Assembly (NCBI GenBank): GCA_902478945.1
Contig: CABSMX010000100.1
Span: forward strand, 1-6,850
Source of the DNA: an uncultured Collinsella sp.
GTDB taxonomy: Bacteria > Actinomycetota > Coriobacteriia > Coriobacteriales > Coriobacteriaceae
Direction: 5' to 3'
Length of the DNA stretch: 6,850 nt
Shown: one piece after another, positions 1 through 5,051 of the stretch
How the letters are laid out: every line of letters starts with the position of its first letter
Numbering within the stretch: position 1 is the first letter of the stretch
The notes under the pieces: model-generated
Databases searched by the model: none
Told to the model about the DNA's origin: nothing
What the model saw: only the letters and a program-made list of their open reading frames with translations
Program-made: the position numbers and the translations under genes

Positions 1-666
1 GGATACGGGAGTACGACGATACTTTCAATCGGATCGCTTTTCCTGAGCCCGGGAACGGCAGCGGGCCTCGTTGCTCCCAACGGCTCGGGGAAAACCACCC
101 TTCTTGAAGCGCTGTCGGGCCAATTTCCCACCCGCATCCGCTCGGGAAGCCTGTTGGCAGACGGAATCTGCCAACGCCGATCAGCCGAATTCGCAGAACT
201 CGTCTACCTGAGCTCTTCGGGCAGCGCGGATCTCTACCCCACGCTATCGGCCATCGAGCACCTTGCTTTCGTTAGGGAGGCGTGGAAATCGGCCGCCGAC
301 ATCGACTCGCTCTGCGACTCCCTCGGAATCTCCCCATATCTCGACAAGCCGACCCGTAAACTCTCGACAGGAATGAAGCAGCAGGTAAAGCTTGCCATGG
401 CGATAGCGACCGATTGCCCGTACCTCATCCTCGATGAACCGCTGAACGGCCTCGATCCGGGAAAGCGGAAAACCTCCTGCGACGCGATGCGCAGCGAGGT
501 GGCGCGGGGACGAAGCGTGCTCATTTCAAGCCATCTGCTCGACGACCTGGCAGACCTCACCAACTCGTTCTACTTCATCGAGGCCGGCACGCTCGTGGAA
601 AAGATCAAGTCGTCCTCGCAGACGCTCAAGCAGGAATACCTCGATACATACGAGGGAGGTGAATGA
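1..666 (+). CDS. ABC transporter ATP-binding protein (5' end cut off by the window)
   Basis: Cytoplasmic ATPase subunit that would drive an ABC transporter. The reading frame is open from base 1 and ends at TGA 664-666, giving 221 visible codons, so only a short N-terminus is missing. Motifs by visible codon: Walker A APNGSGKTT (25-33, with Ala for the usual first Gly), signature LSTGM (121-125, a variant of LSGGQ), Walker B YLILDEP (141-147) followed by the D-loop NGLDP, and the H-loop histidine at 178 in ISSHLLDDL. The order and spacing fit a complete single nucleotide-binding domain of the short export-type family. The next gene follows within 2 bases, so they are probably co-transcribed. 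No polytopic permease is visible downstream; it may lie upstream of the window. The substrate cannot be read from the sequence. An internal ATG at 154 would remove Walker A and is not the true start. Confidence 0.93.
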   Translation, partial: GYGSTTILSIGSLFLSPGTAAGLVAPNGSGKTTLLEALSGQFPTRIRSGSLLADGICQRRSAEFAELVYLSSSGSADLYPTLSAIEHLAFVREAWKSAADIDSLCDSLGISPYLDKPTRKLSTGMKQQVKLAMAIATDCPYLILDEPLNGLDPGKRKTSCDAMRSEVARGRSVLISSHLLDDLADLTNSFYFIEAGTLVEKIKSSSQTLKQEYLDTYEGGE

Positions 667-667
667 C

Positions 668-1096
668 ATGATAGGCAAGAGCTATGCAAAGATAGCGATT
701 GTTGACTTTGCACTTTGTCTTGCAATGGTGCTATGTGCATCATTTGCGAGGTTTAGGTCCGAGCAGTCGTTCATCGATGGCGCTGAAAACGGTTTTGGCA
801 TAGATGGGATGTATGTCAACGATGGCGCGACCAAGCCGTCTATGGCGATTCTTGCAGGCGAAGATATGGAATGGCGAATCTGTAATGACGATGGCTCTTG
901 TATGAGTGGTCGTTTGGCCGCAACGAGCGACCCGAATTCGTTCGATCTTCTCGATAATGATGGATCGGATTGCGGTTCAGTTCACCTTTCATATGCATCG
1001 CGAGATGGGATGGACGGCATTCTCTACGTCTCCCACGAGACCGGCGATTTCAAGATGCGCAGGACTAACCGAGTGCCGGCTTTTATCGAGGAGTGA
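668..1096 (+). CDS. Hypothetical single-membrane-segment protein downstream of the ABC ATPase
   Basis: 142-residue protein of unknown function. Residues 8-27 form one hydrophobic segment (signal anchor or uncleaved signal), interrupted by Asp13. The remaining ~110 residues are acidic and rich in alternating Gly/Asp and hydrophobic residues, suggesting an extracytoplasmic beta-rich domain. It has Cys pairs in ICNDDGSC and a further DCGS. No lipobox is convincing, because Cys23 is preceded by MVL. I chose ATG 668 because GGGAGG at 653-658 lies 9 bases upstream. An in-frame GTG at 659 abuts the Shine-Dalgarno sequence and would overlap the ATPase stop. The gene is almost contiguous with the ATPase, so a partner role (accessory or immunity-like subunit) is inferred from position only. 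It appears less GC-rich than the ATPase, hinting at a different origin. I do not recognise the family. Confidence 0.75.
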   Translation: MIGKSYAKIAIVDFALCLAMVLCASFARFRSEQSFIDGAENGFGIDGMYVNDGATKPSMAILAGEDMEWRICNDDGSCMSGRLAATSDPNSFDLLDNDGSDCGSVHLSYASRDGMDGILYVSHETGDFKMRRTNRVPAFIEE

Positions 1097-1101
1097 GAGT
1101 T

Positions 1102-1130
1102 CCCGGCGGTCTGCCGATTAGACCGCCGGG
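1102..1130 (+). terminator. Strong GC-rich hairpin after the ABC operon, no U-tract
   Basis: CCCGGCGGTCT (1102-1112) and AGACCGCCGGG (1120-1130) form a perfect 11-bp stem with a 7-base loop. It begins 5 bases after the stop of the upstream gene. The following bases (gtattg) are not a T-run, so it is either a weak intrinsic terminator or an mRNA 3'-stabilising hairpin. Confidence 0.6.
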
Positions 1131-1139
1131 GTATTGAAC

Positions 1140-1175
1140 CCCGCATTCATCCGTACACACACGGATGAATGCGGG
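1140..1175. repeat. Perfect 15-bp inverted repeat (hairpin)
   Basis: CCCGCATTCATCCGT (1140-1154) and ACGGATGAATGCGGG (1161-1175) are exact reverse complements around the 6-base loop ACACAC. It starts only 9 bases after the preceding hairpin. There is no T-run on either side, so it is not a standard intrinsic terminator. It could be a second termination or processing hairpin, a protein-binding site, or part of a small repeated element. Confidence 0.8.
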
Positions 1176-1198
1176 AAGTGTCCGGATGAAGGTGATAA

Positions 1199-1534
1199 TC
1201 AAGGAAACAAAGCTGTTCTGCCTGGGACGGCTTTGGCCTGGACTTTAACCACAACATCGCAATCGACACTTATCAGCTCGCGCAACGCGCATGGCCAAAT
1301 CTCGGACGCTGGTGCATGGAGGACCTTCGAGATTTACTGGACATCCAAAACGACGACGCACACCGCGTGCTCGCCGACTGCGAAGACGAAATGGCTGTCT
1401 ACAATGCGATCAGAAACGGCGTGAAGTCGGGAGAGCTTTCTGTGGAACCGCCGCGCCGTCGCGCGAGCCGACCGGGCAACCCGGGCAATCTGGTCCCGGC
1501 TCTCCCGGTCGTATTCCTACGATATCGCCCCTAG
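1199..1534 (+). pseudogene. C-terminal remnant of a DnaQ-like (DEDDh) 3'-5' exonuclease
   Basis: The frame running to TAG 1532-1534 is open from about 1199, with TAA just upstream at 1196-1198. It encodes a recognisable second half of a DnaQ/PolC-epsilon type exonuclease: IDTYQLAQRAWPNLG (Asp-Thr plus the 'LARR.P' element), MEDLRDLLDI, and the ExoIII motif HRVLADCED with the catalytic His (codon 1361-1363) and Asp (1376-1378) five residues apart. The N-terminal Exo I (DxE) and Exo II motifs, needed for metal binding, are absent, so the fragment cannot be an active nuclease. The tail after residue pair EP is Arg/Pro-rich and looks degenerate. The intact family acts in DNA proofreading or repair. 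No good start codon or ribosome site precedes the fragment. It probably marks a recombination or deletion junction next to the cassette that follows. Confidence 0.65.
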
Positions 1535-1546
1535 ATCACCAATGTG

Positions 1547-1786
1547 TCAGATAAAGAATGAGGCAATGGTTATGATCACGCCTACGGCAGATGCAACGAC
1601 TACGCCTTTTTTCCTCTCCTTTAGTCCGACGAATAGGGTTGCCGTAAAGTAAAGGGCGGAAATGCAGTCTATGGCAAGCGAAACGAGTTCCTTGGGCGGT
1701 TTCAGCAAAAGGTCGCTAGCAAAGAGTAATGCAAGCAGGGCAAAGCCGATTGTGTTCAAGTATCTCGATTGATTTTGCGACAACAT
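1547..1786 (-). CDS. Small hydrophobic membrane protein (immunity-protein-like)
   Basis: 79-residue protein with probably three membrane-spanning stretches: about 12-28 (IGFALLALLFASDLLL), 33-55 and 60-79, the last running to the C-terminus (IASFFI). Short basic loops (KPPKE, KERKKG) separate them. The start ATG (1784-1786) has AGGAAG a few bases upstream. It is the last gene of a minus-strand cassette and begins 12 bases after the stop of the secreted peptide gene. In bacteriocin loci such small multi-pass proteins next to the peptide gene are often immunity proteins. That role is inferred from size and place, since I recognise no family signature. Unlike its two upstream neighbours it is intact, which would fit selection to keep immunity after losing the toxin. 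Confidence 0.65.
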   Translation of the reverse strand: MLSQNQSRYLNTIGFALLALLFASDLLLKPPKELVSLAIDCISALYFTATLFVGLKERKKGVVVASAVGVIITIASFFI

Positions 1787-1798
1787 GGCAACTTCCTT

Positions 1799-2202
1799 TC
1801 AGAACATGCAAGTGAAAAGTCGGTACGATGTCATTGCGGTTGCAAACAAGCCGCCGCCAGGACCGGTTGTCACTAGACCGGCGATAACTTCAGCGGTGCC
1901 AGCAAGGTAGGGATCGCGCAGGCAAGCCTCCTCCTTCGCGTTCAGCTTGACCTTGTGAGGGACGGGGCGGTTATTTGCAGATCCGTGAGAATCGCACCAC
2001 GCCTTGGAATATGAATCCGTGCAGCGTCCGCGCTCAAAAGGGATATATCGTAATTTTCGTCGTAGTTGTCTCCGACGTAGATCTCGCTGCTCTCGGCGGG
2101 AGATCCCTCGTCGGCATAGGCTGCCGCAACGGGCACAAATGGTGTCATGACAAGTGAGAGGCAAAGAGCTGCTGAGACGATGGAGGGCAGGCATTTCTTC
2201 AT
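1799..2202 (-). pseudogene. Secreted Cys-containing peptide precursor, frameshifted (bacteriocin-like candidate)
   Basis: ATG at 2200-2202 has an excellent ribosome site (AAGGAG, 6-base spacer). It opens a clear Sec signal peptide: MKK, a hydrophobic core, and a probable cleavage at AYA|DEG after residue 30. An acidic stretch follows to about residue 60, after which this frame becomes unlike protein and stops at 1942. The other frame, from about 2024, continues plausibly: CTDSYSKAWC, HKVKLNAKEEACLRD, then a Gly/Ala-rich hydrophobic segment with TTGPGGGLF and a Cys near the end (FTCMF), stopping at 1799. The frames differ by one base, consistent with a single-base deletion around 2021-2024. 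The restored product would be ~133 residues, with a ~100-residue mature part carrying four cysteines and a hydrophobic tail. It lies between a thioredoxin-like gene and a small membrane protein. The toxin or bacteriocin role is a guess. Confidence 0.55.
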
Positions 2203-2231
2203 GGCTGGCTCCTTAATCTGGCCTTTGATAG

Positions 2232-2771
2232 TTACTCGATGTCGCCTCCTTCCGCTTTATATCCGTTGTATTCGGCGTATTTCTTTAATAAGGCAAGAGG
2301 TTCTTCCTCTCCTTCGGATAAGCTGATGATGTTTCCTTGATCATCCAGTATGAATACGGACGGAATATGCTCAAGTTCATATTGGTCATACACGGTATTA
2401 TCTTAATCTATGTATATGGGAAAGTCTCCTTCATGGACCGAGGCTTCTTCAATTGTGCTGTCCTCGGAAACAGTGAAAAGGTTCTTCCTTAAGGCTGCGA
2501 AATTATCAAGTTGTTGCATATCTTCTATGAGAGATTCGCAGTGCTGACACCACGATGCCCAGAACATCAAGATGTTTTCCTCATTAGGTTTTAGCTTGTC
2601 AAAATAATTGACGTTTCGGCCGAGGCTGAAATCTTGGCCCATTTTAATAAACAAAGATGAGGGATAAGCATTGTGTTGCGGTTTGATATTGACGGCGATT
2701 AAGGCGGCGAAGCACACCAGAGCCGCCAAAGTCAGTAAGGCGATAACGCATTTTCTCGGTTTCCAGCTCAT
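2232..2771 (-). pseudogene. TlpA/ResA-like membrane-anchored thioredoxin, interrupted by an in-frame TAA
   Basis: Extracytoplasmic thiol-disulfide oxidoreductase. Residues 8-28 are a signal anchor. The active site WCQHC is at 74-78 within MFWASWCQHCESL, as in TlpA/ResA proteins. The frame hits TAA at 2403-2405 (codon 123). Reading straight through gives 56 more family-like codons in the same frame (DNTVYDQYELEHIPSVFILD), including the cis-proline at 137 and a C-terminal helix, ending at TAA 2232-2234. The TAA sits in YID*DNTVYD, where lysine is usual, so AAA to TAA is the simplest explanation. The 122-residue product would lack the cis-Pro loop and last strands and so should not fold properly. 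Start ATG 2769-2771 is the only suitable one, as an in-frame TGA lies shortly upstream. The gene is visibly more AT-rich than its surroundings, suggesting transfer. Its likely job was forming disulfides in the peptide encoded 29 bases downstream. Confidence 0.8.
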
Positions 2772-2808
2772 GACAGATCTCTCTCATGGTGAAACGCATA
2801 CGTTTTGA

Positions 2809-3027
2809 AACGGGATACCGCTTCGATTCGTTCCGGACGCGGATGTGGACGTAACTGGTCTCGGTGCCAAGTGCGATTTCAGTGCTGTATATGACTTAAC
2901 GGGAATGTCCGAGCAGTGCCGGAGTCTCCATCTGGATTGTTCCGACTGGAACATCGGCCCGAATACACTGCATAGCGACTCCAACAAGAACGTCCCCGGC
3001 GTAATCCTTCCCAAGGCATGGCAATAG
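2809..3027 (+). pseudogene. C-terminal fragment of a BspA/DUF285-like leucine-rich-repeat surface protein
   Basis: The frame open from 2809 (TGA at 2806) to TAG 3025-3027 encodes ~72 residues. Its end resembles the last repeat of BspA-family (DUF285) surface proteins: DLTGMSEQCRSLHLDCSDWN matches the 'MTxMFxxCxSLxSLDxSxWN' pattern, followed by NKNVPGVILPKAWQ, like the usual 'FNxNAPGVxxPxW' C-terminal cap. No signal peptide or earlier repeat is present and no ribosome site precedes it, so it is a truncated remnant. The fragment starts just upstream of the oppositely oriented thioredoxin gene, so the junction near 2780-2810 probably marks where the cassette joined or a deletion occurred. Intact relatives are cell-surface adhesin-like proteins. 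The assignment rests on pattern memory only. Confidence 0.55.
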
Positions 3028-3046
3028 ACAAGTTCAAGTGAACGCA

Positions 3047-3082
3047 CGAAGGCGGCTCCCGATGGTTCGTGAGCCGCCTTCG
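3047..3082. terminator. Bidirectional hairpin between convergent genes
   Basis: CGAAGGCGGCTC (3047-3058) and GAGCCGCCTTCG (3071-3082) form a perfect 12-bp stem with a 12-base loop. It lies 19 bases after the BspA-like stop and 27 bases beyond the stop of the converging DUF6273 gene. T-runs are poor on both strands, so efficiency is uncertain, but the placement fits a shared terminator. Confidence 0.65.
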
Positions 3083-3109
3083 CAATTCAACCGATGGGAA
3101 AACCGACTG

Positions 3110-4546
3110 CTAATTCAATTTGACCCAGATGGCGGGGCGGACTCCGGCCGGGTCATCCTCCTCGCTTCCGTCATCGCCTGATTTAATTTCGCCCCATGTA
3201 CTCACATAATTGGCCATGGGCTGTCCCTCATAGTAGAAGTCGCTATAGAGCGAGCTGCCGCTGTACTCCTCTACGGTAGAGGTCCACCAGTCCTTAACTT
3301 CGTTTCCGTCTTTCACTGACGTTGCGTGCAGGAAATCATCCGATGGCTCGAGGTCGTAAAGGAGGAAGGAGTCGGGGATCGTGACGTCTCCGTCGATGAG
3401 ATCCCGCTCGGCATCGTTGAAGGCGAAATCCATGAAGCTGCCGTTCAGGTAGCCGTGTAGCGTGCTGGATTCAAAATCTTCGGCATCGCCCACCTCATCG
3501 AAAGGCAAGTAGTCGACGCACTTTTCTGTTACGAGGAGGGCCCTCCCGTCCTGCTTGTCGAGCACGACCCATCTGATGGGTTTTCCTGCGACAGAGGTTC
3601 CTCGGTAGGCTGGCAGCTCGGCAGAATAGGTTCCAAAATCGATGGTTTGCCCGATCGGCGTGTCTCGGATCTTCTCCTGGCATGCCCTCATGTCAGACCA
3701 CATGGCGAGCATAGACGGCAGCGGCGAGATGGCGATTAGGGCCATCAGGAGGACGATGCCTGCAACCGCCGCGAGGGCCATCCCCTTCCGCTTTTTCGCA
3801 AGGCTCGCGATTCTCGCGTCCGCCTCGCTTACCTTTTCTCCCGAATCCCCGTAGCCCTGCTCGGCTAGCTTCTCAAGGCTCTCCTTGGCTGCCTCGACAT
3901 CCTTCTTTTTGCCTTTCTCGAGCTTCGCGACGCTCGACCTGTAGACCCTGTCCCTTCTGGATTCATCGAGGAACGCGGCATCCTCCAGGTCCGCCAGTTT
4001 CTCGCGCACGGCACCGCAGTTCCAGCAGGTTCCGCGCCCCAGATTCACCGCACCGCAGCCGCACTGCCACCATCCATCGTGCTCGGAATGGACGCCTGAG
4101 CATTTGCAGGCATCGGCTCCCATCTCGGAGAGCAGAACATCGCGTTCCGACTCCTCGACCCCGTTGAGCGCGAGTGACGCGGGGCTATCGATGTCGATCT
4201 GGTCGCCGAAGGACGTCTCGCCGTCCGCTCGGGTCACAACGGCACGCGAGCCGGTGATAACAGACAGCTTGATTCTCACCGCCTTGGGCCTGAGCACCTC
4301 GCCGGCGGGCAGGTCGGCATCTAGGAGCGAGAAGTCGACGTTCTCCGTCTCCCCTCCCTCGCCCTCGAGCCCGACCGTGAACTCTATGCGGCTGATGGGT
4401 TTCGTCGATACGTTGACGATCTTTGTCTGGAGGAAGCAAGCTCCCGTCTCGGTGTCCCTGGAGACCTGGACGGCCAGTACCCTGATGGGGCAGAGTTCCT
4501 GCCAGGAGGGGTTGGCGTCGCGGTAGACGATCTTGTACTTTGACAT
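3110..4546 (-). CDS. Membrane protein with zinc ribbon and extracellular DUF6273 domain
   Basis: 478 residues, with topology and domains readable in order. Residues 1-~140 are beta-rich with alternating hydrophobics. At 159-178, WWQCGCGAVNLGRGTCWNCG is a RanBP2-like zinc ribbon with Cys162, 164, 174 and 177. About 180-253 is charged and helical, possibly coiled coil (LEKGKKKDVEAAKESLEKLAEQ). Residues 255-273 form one membrane segment. From ~298 to the end is a DUF6273 domain: IDFGTYSA, IRWVVLDKQDGRALLVTEK, HGYLNGSFMDFAFNDAE, WWTST, and the terminal GVRPAIWVKLN. The zinc ribbon should therefore be cytoplasmic and DUF6273 outside. ATG 4544-4546 is set by GAGGTG with a 5-base spacer; that site overlaps the end of the upstream gene, whose stop is 2 bases away, suggesting translational coupling. 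Family function is unknown; a surface recognition role is inferred from the lectin-like look of DUF6273. Confidence 0.88.
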   Translation of the reverse strand: MSKYKIVYRDANPSWQELCPIRVLAVQVSRDTETGACFLQTKIVNVSTKPISRIEFTVGLEGEGGETENVDFSLLDADLPAGEVLRPKAVRIKLSVITGSRAVVTRADGETSFGDQIDIDSPASLALNGVEESERDVLLSEMGADACKCSGVHSEHDGWWQCGCGAVNLGRGTCWNCGAVREKLADLEDAAFLDESRRDRVYRSSVAKLEKGKKKDVEAAKESLEKLAEQGYGDSGEKVSEADARIASLAKKRKGMALAAVAGIVLLMALIAISPLPSMLAMWSDMRACQEKIRDTPIGQTIDFGTYSAELPAYRGTSVAGKPIRWVVLDKQDGRALLVTEKCVDYLPFDEVGDAEDFESSTLHGYLNGSFMDFAFNDAERDLIDGDVTIPDSFLLYDLEPSDDFLHATSVKDGNEVKDWWTSTVEEYSGSSLYSDFYYEGQPMANYVSTWGEIKSGDDGSEEDDPAGVRPAIWVKLN

Positions 4547-4548
4547 GT

Positions 4549-4797
4549 CTACACCTCGGGCAGGGCGTCTTCATCCGTTTTTGCGCTGGGCACCGGCGCA
4601 GCTCGGTCTGGCAGTGCGCAGACGATCAGGCCGACCATGAGCGCCGTGCCGAAAAGGCCGATGAACCAGAGGATTCCCGCGCCATTGGTGTAATGCCCCT
4701 TGGCCCTGGCAATCTTAACAAGCTCCGCCACGCCGCAGATGTTGGCGGCAATCGCCAGGAGAGGTAGGAAGAAGATTATCAGCTCCACGCTTCTCAT
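4549..4797 (-). CDS. Small two-segment membrane protein, first gene of the DUF6273 operon
   Basis: 82 residues with two membrane segments, ~4-23 (IIFFLPLLAIAANI) and ~41-62 (GILWFIGLFGTALMVGLIVC), joined by a basic loop (KIARAKGHYTNG) and ending in an acidic tail. The frame is open much further upstream, to 5112, but that extension runs antisense to the pilin leader, has an uneven composition and no ribosome site. I chose ATG 4795-4797, which has AAGGGA 6 bases upstream. Its last codons supply the Shine-Dalgarno of the 478-residue gene, so the two are coupled and their products may interact. The loop-plus-'WFIGLFG' layout recalls small membrane proteins often found with zinc-ribbon proteins. 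I assign no function. Confidence 0.7.
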   Translation of the reverse strand: MRSVELIIFFLPLLAIAANICGVAELVKIARAKGHYTNGAGILWFIGLFGTALMVGLIVCALPDRAAPVPSAKTDEDALPEV

Positions 4798-4883
4798 TTT
4801 CGGTCCCTTCTTCTCGACCGCCCATCTCGACACCGGCGGTCCTCCGTTACTTCCGATAACTCCAATTCTACTGTCCTCACCTG

Positions 4884-4907
4884 CGAATTTGTTGAGCAAC
4901 AAATTCG
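4884..4907. promoter_or_regulatory. Operator-like perfect inverted repeat
   Basis: CGAATTTGTT (4884-4893) and AACAAATTCG (4898-4907) are exact reverse complements around GAGC. The 24-base dyad is AT-rich, has no T-run, and lies between divergent genes, so it looks more like a repressor or activator site than a terminator. It does not match the LexA box. The binding protein is unknown. Confidence 0.5.
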
Positions 4908-4956
4908 ATTGTGTGAGCGGTCGGTTAAGCTGCACAGACGTTGAGCTAATTACTCT

Positions 4957-4971
4957 TTGCCGCTGCGGCAA
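4957..4971. promoter_or_regulatory. Short dyad TTGCCG-CTG-CGGCAA
   Basis: A 6-bp perfect inverted repeat with a 3-base centre, 78 bases upstream of the pilin start. It could be a second regulator site or a leader hairpin. It is short enough to occur by chance. Confidence 0.25.
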
Positions 4972-5031
4972 GACCAACGCAACTTTTTGGAATAGTCCTA
5001 CGCTCGGCAACGTATCTACAAACCCTGAGCG

Positions 5032-5051
5032 AAGGGAACCGTATATGCATG
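5032..5051 (+). promoter_or_regulatory. Pilin ribosome site with two overlapping out-of-phase ATGs
   Basis: AAGGGA (5032-5037) precedes ATGCATG, which holds two start codons in different frames. ATG 5045 has the better spacing (7 bases) but runs to TAG 5084-5086 after 13 codons. ATG 5049 (11-base spacing) reads into the pilin. A G7 tract downstream (5070-5076) sits where losing one G would put ATG 5045 in frame with the pilin instead. Confidence 0.5.

Larger units (their letters stand above)
4798..5044. promoter_or_regulatory. Shared divergent control region of the DUF6273 operon and the DUF6273 pilin
   Basis: About 250 bases separate the 82-residue gene (leftward) from the Flp-type pilin gene (rightward), so promoters for both should lie here. 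I see no consensus pair good enough to call on either strand. Two inverted repeats are visible, at 4884-4907 and 4957-4971 (listed separately). The region is more AT-rich than the flanking genes in its middle part. Divergent placement with operator-like repeats suggests coordinated control, by inference. Confidence 0.45.

Noticed and set aside
659..667. GTG 659 as start of the 142-residue protein
   Set aside because: It touches the Shine-Dalgarno sequence itself; ATG 668 has normal spacing.
1134..1424. 96-codon plus-strand frame starting at TTG 1134
   Set aside because: It runs through a perfect hairpin and is out of phase with the recognisable exonuclease remnant.
4104..4526. 140-codon plus-strand frame
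   Set aside because: Ser/Thr/Arg-rich shadow of the intact 478-residue gene on the opposite strand.
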